Below are positions 1-9,037 of a stretch of 64,000 bases of DNA, in pieces. Each line of letters begins with the position of its first letter. The first letter of the stretch is position 1. Position numbers and translations under genes: made by a program. The stretch is from positions 979,090 to 1,043,089 of the forward strand of contig RPFO01000225.1 in NCBI GenBank assembly GCA_009746045.1, written 5' to 3'. The DNA is from Mesostigma viride. Its lineage: Eukaryota; Streptophyta; Mesostigmatophyceae; Mesostigmatales; Mesostigmataceae. The notes beneath the pieces were generated by a model. It ran no database searches, was not told the origin of the DNA, and saw nothing but the letters and a program-made list of their open reading frames with translations.

Positions 1-544
1 GCCCCATGAAAGTCACCAACACACAGATCGGATGTGAGTCGAATCTGAGGACGATATGTCCATGCGCAAGTTGAAAAGCACCTGTATCTGTTCTGGCTCG
101 CTGCTGAATTCAAACTGGCTCAGCTACTAAATAACGTAACGCAGGTGCTTGCAGCTCCAGGCCTGGGTCAGTTTCATATTGCAAACAGAGCCTTGTTGAG
201 CCGGTTTTATCAATGAGTGAGCATGTCCATTCTTCAAGCATTAGGTACTCGACTTGCTGCTCGGGCTAATTAACATGCAGATGTAGCTGCACATGAAAGA
301 CAAGGGTTGTTTGGGGCCAGTTGGTCGGTGTGATTTTATACAGCGTCTAATGCCTCTAATACTAGTATATAAATAAATACGCACGTGACTGCGTCATGGG
401 TGCCATTACAGAGTAAATTGGAACCTTCAACGCCCCGGAGGGATCGGGTGCCCTAGCTGCTCTAGTAAATACATGCCGTTGGTATTACATTTTACAAAGT
501 TGTCTCACTTAACATTTTACACGAAGCAACGAAATCAATTGATT
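1..544. other. No gene recognised
   Basis: No exon, RNA gene or intact element can be supported here. The only recognisable piece is a CACGTGACTGCGTCA-like stretch near 385, which resembles the terminal palindrome of the family C repeats at 4.5-4.9 kb. The right edge runs into the A/T-rich tail of the family B retroelement. Confidence 0.5.
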
Positions 545-1015
545 AATTAATTATTTATACTCGTGCTCTCGTTGCGGAGTCGCGGAGACTTAACCCCGTT
601 GATTAAAACACGTGCTCCCGTTGGGGAGTCACGGAGCACCGAAGTGCTTTTAATCCATGTGTGTGCACAACAGGAGAAAGGGCAGAGACCCCCAGTCTCC
701 TTCATGCCAAAGGCATGCCACAGCTGCATGCGGGCACGCTAGCTAAACGGACACGCTAACGATCCGGCAGTCTGTGGGTGCAATAAGACCCATGTGAGCA
801 CATCATAACAAGGAGCGTGGGCAAGTAATCTGATCGAAGCCAGGACGTAGCATGGCTGTACAAGGACTAAGCTAGGGCTATGGCTGGTTGTGTACCGTGC
901 GTTAGCGGTGCACGTGACTAGGTAAGGCGGCACAACTAGGCAAGCATTCTAAGCATAGCTGCCATGGCGGCAGTGACTACCAATGAAGTCAAGCTAGCCC
1001 TGGCTACTAGCTATT
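545..1015 (-). repeat. Family B LINE-like 3' UTR, terminal hairpin and TTAA tail
   Basis: On the minus strand this follows the stop codon of the ORF1-like pseudogene. It ends with a short inverted repeat (GTGCTCC ... GGAGCAC around an ACTCCCCAACGG loop) and then A/T-rich (TTAA)-type sequence. The same 3' region recurs at 4027-4290 and 46119-46540, which identifies it as a dispersed element end. A 3' hairpin followed by an A/T microsatellite is a familiar LINE terminus; the family assignment is inference. Confidence 0.7.
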
Positions 1016-2222
1016 CTAGCCCGCTGGGGGCGTCCACATCTTGTGGTTGATCATCAGGTCCCCGCCCCTCCAGTACACCTTGGGCTTCTGGGGGTCCTGC
1101 TTGTGGCGGAGGTATTCAGGCCACAGGTCACGTCGCTGCTGCTGCTGAGCGGGGGTCAGGTCGTCATCCAGCGTCCAGGTGAGGTCGTGCAACCGCTTGC
1201 GACGAGAGAGGAACCGCTGCTTGTCCTCACGGGAAGGGAAGGTGAGCAGGACTGGTGGGGGAGCCGCCTTGTCCCGTGAGTGGGGAAGGCGGTGGCACCC
1301 ACGCATGCAGTTCTACCTCACCTACTGGCCCATGAGGGTAAGGAGCTGGTCCTTATAAATGCTCGTCGGCAAGGGAGGTTGACGTCTCACCTGGCTTCTG
1401 GGGGAAGCGACGCAGCACCACCCGGCCGCAGTCGCGGCGGGCGCGGTCGGTGGCCTCCCGTAATGTTGAGCCTGGCGGAGGTCTTCCAGCTCCTGGAGCT
1501 TCGTAGCGATGGCGTCGGTGGTGGAGGCGGTCGCTGTCCGCAGCAGGTCCGCATAGGAGAGGGGCGGGAGGTCACCAGCATCCAGCCGGGGTGGCTGGGA
1601 TGCAATGGTGGCCGTCTGCTCCGCTATCTTTGGGACCTGTGAGGCAAGGGCCTCGGTGTGGGCGATGATGGCTTCAAGCTTCTTCATGAGCACGCCGCAC
1701 TTGCCCTCCACCTGGTTGAGGCGAGAGACAAGTGCAGCGTGCGTCTCAGATGCCTGTGCCGCGGTGTGCAGCGCCGTAAACTGGGGTTGGAGCTTGTGGA
1801 CGACCTTGGTTTCCACATTGGAGACCCGGGCCTCCACCGTGTTGAGTGTCGTGTTCTGCGAGGTCAGCTTCTCGGCCAACGGCCAGGTCACGTGCTCCTC
1901 CAGCATATGCTGCATGCTCGGATGTCACCCTTGCAGAGGATCGAGGAAGCCGATGTGGCTGTCGGCTGCGCAGGCTGGGCTGGGGCGCGGATGTTGGCGG
2001 CGATTTTGTCCAGGGGTAGCTGGAAGAAGCTGCACAGGATAGCGAGGCGGTGGTCTCCCCTGTTAAAGAACCTATCCAGGTTCTCGTCGGGGATTGGCCC
2101 TGTGCACCCATGGAGCTTGCGTTCCTGTGCTAAGTAACGCACTATTTCGGCGCATTCTGCTGTGGTAAGCTGCAGCCAGTGCGTAAAAGAAAAGCGGTCG
2201 TAATCGGGTAGCCACTGTCGCC
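1016..2222 (-). pseudogene. LINE ORF1-like protein, family B, frameshifted and 5' truncated
   Basis: Three minus-strand pieces in different frames form one degraded gene: about 2222-1888 ([18 protein letters not shown] onwards), 1915-1322 (a coiled-coil stretch with TLNTVEARVSNVETKV) and 1306-1016. The last carries the C-terminal signature VLLTF ... TLDDDLTPAQQQQRRDLWPEYL ... KVYWRGGDLMINHK. It is related to, but clearly diverged from, the intact ORF1 proteins at 47.2 and 53.5 kb. Coiled coil followed by this C-terminal block matches the L1 ORF1p plan, an RNA-binding nucleic-acid chaperone. The upstream end is lost where the tetranucleotide array begins. It could be a diverged lineage rather than a decayed family A copy; the frameshifts make it a pseudogene either way. 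Confidence 0.75.
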
Positions 2223-2274
2223 ATTTGTGGCCGTGGCATGGTTTCTAGCTTGGGTTCAGGCGAAGCGCTTGGCG

Positions 2275-3754
2275 ATGGATGGATGACATGGACAGATGGA
2301 TGGATGGATGGCTGGCTGGATGGACGGACGGACGGATGGGCGGGCGGGCGGGCGGGCGGGCGGCGCGGGCGGGCGGGCGGGCGGGCGGGCGGGCGGGCGG
2401 ACGGGACGGACGGACGGACGGACGGACGGACGGACGGACGGACGGACGGACGGACGGACGGACGGGCGGGCGGGCGGGCGGGCGGGCGGGCGGACGGACG
2501 GACGGACGGACGGACGGACGGACGGACGGACGGACGGACGGACGGACGGACGGACGGACGGACGGACGGACGGACGGACGGACGGACGGACGGACGGACG
2601 GACGGACGGACGGACGGACGGACGGACGGACGGACGGACGGACGGACGGACGGACGGACGGACGGACGGACGGACGGACGGACGGACGGACGGACGGACG
2701 GACGGACGGACGGACGGACGGACGGACGGACGGACGGACGGACGGACGGACGGACGGACGGACGGACGGACGGACGGACGGACGGACGGACGGACGGACG
2801 GACGGACGGACGGACGGACGGACGGACGGACGGACGGACGGACGGACGGACGGACGGACGGACGGACGGACGGACGGACGGACGGACGGACGGACGGACG
2901 GACGGACGGACGGACGGACGGACGGACGGACGGACGGACGGACGGACGGACGGACGGACGGACGGACGGACGGACGAACGGATGGATGGATGGATGGATG
3001 GATGGATGGATGGATGGATGGATGGATGGATGGATGGATGGATGGATGGATGGATGGATGGATGGATGGATGGATGGATGGATGGATGGATGGATGGATG
3101 GATGGATGGATGGATGGATGGATGGATGGATGGATGGATGGATGGATGGATGGATGGATGGATGGATGGATGGATGGATGGATGGATGGATGGATGGATG
3201 GATGGATGGATGGATGGATGGATGGATGGATGGATGGATGGATGGATGGATGGATGGATGGATGGATGGATGGATGGATGGATGGATGGATGGATGGATG
3301 GATGGATGGATGGATGGATGGATGGATGGATGGATGGATGGATGGATGGATGGATGGATGGATGGATGGATGGATGGATGGATGGATGGATGGATGGATG
3401 GATGGATGGATGGATGGATGGATGGATGGATGGATGGATGGATGGATGGATGGATGGATGGATGGATGGATGGATGGATGGATGGATGGATGGATGGATG
3501 GATGGATGGATGGATGGATGGATGGATGGATGGATGGATGGATGGATGGATGGATGGATGGATGGATGGATGGATGGATGGATGGATGGATGGATCCATG
3601 GATGGATGGATGGATGGATGGATGGATGGATGGATGGATGGATGGATGGATGGATGGATGGATGGATGGATGGATGGATGGATGGATGGATGGATGGATG
3701 GATGGATGGATGGATGGATGGATGGATGGATGGATGGATGGATGGATGGATGGA
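2275..3754. repeat. 1.5-kb GGAC/GGAT tetranucleotide array
   Basis: This is a nearly pure tetranucleotide array. The left edge mixes GGGC and GGAC units (GGGC blocks near 2339-2400 and 2465-2492). About 2495-2976 is almost pure GGAC, and 2981-3754 almost pure GGAT with a single GGATCCATGG interruption near 3594-3600. The change of unit type is one sharp boundary at 2976-2981. All six frames are open only because of the repeat, so no protein is inferred. It abuts the truncated 5' side of the family B pseudogene. Confidence 0.97.
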
Positions 3755-4026
3755 ACACACATTCCTACCGGTCTATTCTAAGTAGATGGGCCGTACTTTA
3801 GCTAAGCCAGCGGTCGCGCCGGCCGGTCCGCGGGCACGCAATTCCCTCTGGAGCAAATACGTTTAATTCTTCCCCGGCCACAGCAGGGGGTCGTTGTAAT
3901 CTATTACTTGGGCCCATTTGGCCTTGTCCTTCATCTTTATGTGCTACACTAGACGAGTGACGGGCTCACACCCGGGCAGCCTCCTGGTTTGTCTGTAATA
4001 TGGAGGCAGCTAGATGGTGCGCACGC
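3755..4026. other. Repeat debris
   Basis: No gene is visible. The stretch near 3958-4010 (GGGCAGCCTCCTGGTTTG and flanks) recurs inverted at 5085-5145 and in part near 61130, so it is a fragment of a dispersed element, probably a LINE ORF2 segment. Confidence 0.5.
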
Positions 4027-4290
4027 AATTAATTAATTAATTAATTAATTAAACTCGTGCTCCCGTTGGGGAGTCACGGAGCACCGAAGTGCTTTTAATC
4101 CCTGTGTGTGCACTACAGGAGAAAGGGCAGAGACCCCCAGTCTCCTTCATGCCAGAGGCATGCCACAGCTGCATTCGCGGGCGCGCTAGCTAAACGGACA
4201 CGCTAACGATCCGGCAGTCTGTGGGTGCAATAAGACCCATGTGAGCATATCATAGCAAGGAGCGTGGGCAAGTAATCTGAACATGGTGCG
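4027..4290 (-). repeat. Family B 3' end with (TTAA)n tail
   Basis: A solo 3' fragment of the family B element. Read on the minus strand, it contains the UTR shared with 545-1015 and 46119-46540, the GTGCTCC/GGAGCAC hairpin, and then a clean (TTAA)n run at 4027-4050. No coding part is attached, consistent with 5' truncation at insertion. Confidence 0.7.
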
Positions 4291-5160
4291 CAAGGATAGA
4301 TGCATGGCAAGTAGTGATGAAGGAGACCACCCCCGGCCCAAGCCTGTGGGGGCTCCGCGTGTGACCAAGTATGGCATTAACATAGCGATTCGGGCCGCGG
4401 TGCCCACCGGCACCCCTGTAACTAGGACCTAGATAGCGCTTACACCATCCATTCCATGTTCCCCTCCCACTGAGGACTTATGCTCACGTGACGCAGTCAC
4501 GTGTCTATTAATTAATTAATTAATCGATCTTTATCCGAATCACGGAGAGGCCTATCCCCCTCATGTCCTCAATCAGTTGCTCTTTGAATGTGCGGGCCTT
4601 GCGGCGTCTAGAAGCAACGAAACCATGCATATAGTTTCGATTGATCCTGGGCTAGAATTGCACAGGTCGAATAATAATGCATGCCAAGTTTGAGCATGTA
4701 TGCCAATTTTCGTCTTTACTGCCCTGCCATAATATATTCAAGATTGAGGATTAATTCATTAATTAAATAAATGAATAAATAACTAATTAATTAATGAATT
4801 AATGAATTAATGAATAGACACGTGACTAGCTGCGTCACGTGAGCATGAGGCCTCAGTGGGAGGGGAACATGGAATGGATGGTGTAAGCTATCTAGGTCCT
4901 ATGCTGAGTATGCTCACGTGACGCAGTCACGTGTCTATTAATATTAATCTAGGTCCTAGTTACAGGGGTGTGGGCACCGCGGCCCGAATCGCTATGAATG
5001 CCATACGCGGTCACACGCGGAGCCCCCACAGACTTGGGGGTGGTCTCTTTCATCGATCGCTACTTGCCATCTATCCTTGCGTACCACGATCTGCCTCCAT
5101 ATTACAGACAAACCAGGAGGCTGCCCGGGTGTGAGCCCGTCACGTCTAGTGTAGCACATG
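4291..5160. repeat. Family C repeat cluster with terminal CACGTGAC palindrome
   Basis: Three partial copies of a third dispersed family lie here. Each ends with the perfect inverted repeat CACGTGAC-GCA-GTCACGTG followed by A/T-rich sequence: about 4485-4525 (plus, with (TTAA)n), 4806-4900 (minus) and 4905-4945 (plus). A shared block with GGGCCGCGGTGCCCAC-type sequence occurs near 4390-4440 and 4960-5060. No protein can be supported. Confidence 0.6.
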
Positions 5161-5641
5161 TCCATGCCGGGTCTATCACGAAAAGTCCACGCGGGTGGCG
5201 CAGCCCTGCCGCGCGCGCGGCCTGGGGCACGCCAGGTGAGGACATATCGCCCAGGCTGGGCGGGCTTGGTGCCAGCTAGTCTATCTGATGTGGCTACCTG
5301 ATCTGTTCTGGCCAGGTGCCCGGCTAGGCCCAGCGCCTGTGCCTAATAATGTGGGAAACATAGGGCAAATCAGCGTACAGCTCCTCATTACTAATGTGCA
5401 AACCAAAGGGGATGTTAAGGGCCTTGCGCAGCATCTTGGTGACGCTGCCCCGAGATTGAGGATGCACCGGCGCGCAACCATGCCCATGGCATGCATGCCC
5501 ATGCTCATGCGATTGCACTGACAAAAAAATTCAGGATCGAATATACACATGCCATACGCCGGCTGCATGATTCCTTGAAGTGACTGATTTAATTTAACTC
5601 GCGACTAAAGAGCTAGTAAAGAAACTACACCTTCGGGCGCA
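5161..5641. other. No gene recognised
   Basis: Nothing beyond short open frames is seen. There are no splice-flanked exons with family resemblance and no repeat shared with other parts of the window. Confidence 0.4.
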
Positions 5642-6390
5642 CTGAGCGCAAATGGTTTTTTTCACCTTTGCGGCGTGCCAAATCAGAATATACGCTTGGC
5701 TGATCTCGATAGTACCGGCTACGCCCCCTTCTCATGCAAGAATGAGGTTCCAGCCGTGTTCAGCCCGTCTCACGTTTCGAGACTGAACAAGTCTCGAGTG
5801 GACACGTGTGTAGTACCCCTACACATGATCTCACATGTGTACACAGATCTCGAATGATTTATCTAGTACCAAATCCGAAAGGCTTGCATCACTCCCCGGA
5901 AAGGAGAACTTTTGCGGATGACTGTAGGTGTAAGTTGGCGATGCACCTTAGGATCCGGAGACGTCCGTCCTATAGTCAGCAAAAGTTGGTGCGAGAGGTC
6001 CCCAGTTCGATTCCGGTCGGATTCATTTGCAGATCGCGTTTTCCGCGGCCCGGGACTGAACGCAAATGGTTTTCACCTTTGCGGCGTGCCAAATCAGAAT
6101 ATACACCTTGGCTACAAAATAATTATGGTTGGGGTCACATTGCAAAAAATATACATACAGGCTTTGCGGATGACTGTAGGTGTAAGTTGGCGATGCCACA
6201 TGTGGTAACCGGAGACGTCCGTCCTATAGTCAGCGAAAGTTGGTGCGAGAGGTCCCTGGAGTTCGATTCCGGTCGGATTCATTTGCAGATCGCGTTTTTC
6301 CGCGTTTTCCGCGGCCCGGCACTGAACGCAAATGGTTTTCACCTTTGCGGAGTGCCTGATCAGAATCTAGGCTTGGCTTCACTCCGTTTC
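5642..6390 (+). repeat. Two diverged copies of the 393-bp repeat unit
   Basis: This segment shares long blocks with the identical tandem units at 48.6-49.6 kb: GGCTTGCATCACTCCCC, GCGGATGACTGTAGGTG, AGTTCGATTCCGGTCGG and an AAAGGT/ACCTTT hairpin. The two copies here differ by substitutions, small insertions and a large internal deletion in the second. It is therefore an older arrangement of the same element. See 48604-49631 for structure. Confidence 0.8.
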
Positions 6391-6399
6391 CCTTTCAAG

Positions 6400-6800
6400 A
6401 GGGGAGTGTGGGGGCTGCATTCCTGCGCGCCCTCCCCATGAGCCCTTTGTTCACGCTGGTTCCGGCCCTTTACGCCATCGCCCTCCGCCACCAGCTGTTT
6501 GCCCCGCAACCTCTCATCACGGCGGGTGCATGCGTCCTGCAGCAGCTGCAGGCTATAGCTTGCTCGATCTCGATACTACTGGGACGCACTATATCGGATC
6601 GCGTGCCTGCGTGGCCAGCAGAACCAGAACTGGTTCCTCTATCTCCATACCGCTCTCCTCCGGGTGGTGTGTGCTATATAGTTCGGTCGGTCTTTCCCCA
6701 CTCCACCATCAAGTGCGAGGACACGGATCATTGGGGCCACCCTCTACTCTGGCCCCCATGCAACCACCGCCCCGACATTAATTACCGTGCTTGACTAAGA
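6400..6800 (+). pseudogene. Possible LINE reverse-transcriptase fragment
   Basis: The translated stretch LRALPMSPLFTLVPALYAI resembles the RQGCPLSPLLF-type motif downstream of the LINE reverse-transcriptase catalytic region. It sits next to pol C-terminal-like remnants at 6898-7230. The frame is broken soon after and no YADD box is seen, so this is a weak, short match. Confidence 0.35.
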
Positions 6801-6897
6801 TGCATAGAGTTGCCGGCCACCTGCTCATCGATGTCGATCTCCGTGGCTCGCCCGGCGGCCACTCTAGCCGGTCGCCACATCCTCTGGGCGGCTGTGT

Positions 6898-7230
6898 ATG
6901 CCGGCGCTGCAGCCGCTGTGCATGGCTGAGCGCGACAAGTTTGCCTCCTACGGCAATGTAGGCCCCCTCGCCCCACCAGGTCATCCCCTTTGTCCTTCAG
7001 GAGTTCGGGGCCATGGGCCCCAAGACGGCGGAGTTTTTCCACGAGTGCTGCGGCAGCGCCTCGAAGACCGCCTCGGTACCTCGAGCCTGGTCAGACCGCC
7101 CCGTGGTCTGCCCGCACGTGGTCCTCGTATTGGCGGCAGCGCCTGTCACTCGCTCTCACTCGCGCACCGCGTGGCTGATGTGTTATTCCGCCGCCCCCGG
7201 GCCGACTTTGTCGCGACCCATGCGGTCTAG
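6898..7230 (+). pseudogene. Retroelement pol C-terminal-like fragment, frameshifted
   Basis: Plus-strand pieces in two frames give FVLQEFGAMGPKTAEFFHEC and then SARTWSSYWRQRLSLALTRA. The minus-strand fragment at 7999-7637 carries the same two blocks in one frame. The PF(V/I)xExFG...L(S/A)..W...LS(V/L)A pattern is typical of the region downstream of reverse transcriptase in retroelement pol proteins of algae and other protists; this is family knowledge used by resemblance only. A frameshift and missing catalytic domains make it a remnant. Confidence 0.55.
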
Positions 7231-7440
7231 ATTCCTCCCAGGCCAGCTGCATGGTGGGCCGGCAGCGATGTTGCTGCTTGTCGTAGTTTTAATTTACAAG
7301 TGATGTAGTTAGTTGTACGTTGTGCAGCTGACATGATCCTTGGATGTCCGTGTCAGATTACTATTAATTTCTTCAGGGTTCTTCTTCTTTTCGGGGTTTT
7401 CCTTATATGTTGCATGCCAATCTTACCTCCGTAATTTATC
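7178..7440 (+). repeat. Retroelement 3' region, copy 1
   Basis: Sequence after the pol fragment (GGGCCGACTTTGT, GCAGCGATGTTGCTGC, then TTGGATGTCCGT...CAGATTACTATTAA) is repeated at 8030-8300. The two halves appear in the opposite order there, so the second copy is a rearranged or nested duplicate of the same 3' region. Confidence 0.65.
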
Positions 7441-7636
7441 ATTCTCAATGGCTATATATTTAAAAATATTATTACTTACATCAGAGTAAAGCCACCCACG
7501 TAAAAATAAACAAAGCCAACGCGAACAAGAGATACTGGTCACGACAAAACAACTATACAGCCGGCATGGGACACTCGATCCACACCGCGGAATGAAGTAA
7601 AACAGCCTAATCACCGTGCTGCGCCGCAAAGTCAGC

Positions 7637-7999
7637 TCATGTGCGGCGGAGCAAGATGTCAGCCATAGCCCGGGTAATCGCTACCGAAAGGCGTTGGCGC
7701 CAATACGATGTCCAGGTCCGCGCTGACCAAGGGGCCCGCGGGCCCTCCAGGTCCAGGCGGTCCTCCCGGAGCCGGCAGCACTCCTTAAAGAAGCCGGCGG
7801 CCAGGGTCCCCGTGGCCCCGAACTCCTCCAAGACAAAGGGCACCACACGGTGGTGCCTGACGTCCCCATAGGCCGTGAGCTTGGCCCGCTCAGCCCGATC
7901 CGCCGTGTAGCCCGCCGCCTGGGATGCACCAACCACATGGCTAAGAGCCAAGGGCGCGAGCCACAGAATGAATATATAGTAGTATCCGTAATTTATCAT
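7637..7999 (-). pseudogene. Retroelement pol C-terminal-like fragment
   Basis: A 120-residue open frame in inverted orientation to the 6898-7230 copy. It contains VPFVLEEFGATGTLAAGFF and SARTWTSYWRQRLSVAITRA before its stop. No reverse transcriptase or endonuclease motifs precede it, so it is a 5'-truncated element end. The functional role of this pol region is not known to me. Confidence 0.55.
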
Positions 8000-8029
8000 T
8001 CTTAATGAATATATTCATTAAATATATAT

Positions 8030-8300
8030 TGTGCAGCTGGCGTGATGCTTGGATGTCCGTATCAGATTACTATTAATTTCTTCAGGGTTATTCTCCCAGT
8101 TATCGGGTTTTTCCTTATGTTGCATGCCCATTTCACCTCCGTAATATATCATTCTCAACGAATATATATAGTTCCGCCGCACCCGGGCCGACTTTGTAGC
8201 GACCCTGCATGCGGTCTAGATCCCTCCCAGGCCTGGTGGGCAGGCAGCGATGTTGCTGCGGGTCGTAGTTTTGTGACGTAGTTAGTTGTACCTTCGAAGA
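8030..8300 (+). repeat. Retroelement 3' region, rearranged copy 2
   Basis: The TTGGATGTCCGT block comes first and the GGGCCGACTTTGT/GCAGCGATGTTGCTGC block second, the reverse of the order at 7178-7440. No coding sequence is attached. The following 8300-8700 shows nothing recognisable. Confidence 0.6.
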
Positions 8301-8699
8301 TCGGCTTCCAAACATGGGCACCACGAATGTGGAGTTGATAAATGATGGCTTTATGTTGCTATGTGCCGCTCCCACGGGCAGACGGACAAACCATGGCTTG
8401 TGATAATGAATTCAGCCTTCTCACCGGTTGCCTGCAACGTCAACAAGGGATTACAGGTCAAGATAGCAGTTGGGAGGACGACTTGAGGCATCGCAACTCT
8501 GCTCTTGCGCGCAGCAGCATGCAAGCTTGCCGTGACTTCATGCCTAGCAATCGGTCACATGCAAAATCGTACCAAACGTGATGTCCAACTGAGCCACACC
8601 AAGCCAAGTTGCAGTGGTGAGAGGCACCCATTTGCACCAAAAGCTTAGTGACGTGGCCATGTAGGCCTACGTGATGGGCTCACACCCGCCAATCCAATA

Positions 8700-8996
8700 G
8701 ATTTAGAGTATTTAGTCGTGCTTTGCCCATGCAGAGAGTTACTCTCTGCTGAGATGCCATGCTCCAGCTATAGCCTAGCCATAATCATCTTCCACCCCAT
8801 GTCATGCAGGCCTTCTTTTAGGTATGATCCATCATGGTGGTGTAGGTGCACATTGTGCACCCAGAGTAGGTGGCAGCTTACATCCTCTACCTGCAGGTTG
8901 TAGCCCAGACTGTATTAAAAACCCATAAGCCCCTTCTCAGGGATATGTGTTACATATGCTCCCCAGTCCCTACGGAGCCATGTTCTTCATTAATTA
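8700..8996 (+). repeat. Family A LINE-like 3' UTR, degraded
   Basis: This diverged copy matches the 3' UTR of the intact ORF1 elements at 47-54 kb, with GCAGAGAG...CTCTCTGCTGAGA and CATAAGCCCCTTCTCAGGG, ending near TTAATTAATT. It lies just beyond the predicted 3' end of the RAD51D-like gene, in the opposite orientation, so it may overlap that gene's 3' UTR. Confidence 0.7.
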
Positions 8997-9037
8997 ATTT
9001 GCACCAAAACATGAGCAATCGTGCACCAAACAACAGC

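Noticed and set aside
2072-3801. Frames of about 500 codons ([16 protein letters not shown] repeats) in the tetranucleotide array
   Set aside because: All six frames are open through a 4-bp repeat read as 12 bp; nothing outside the repeat supports a protein.
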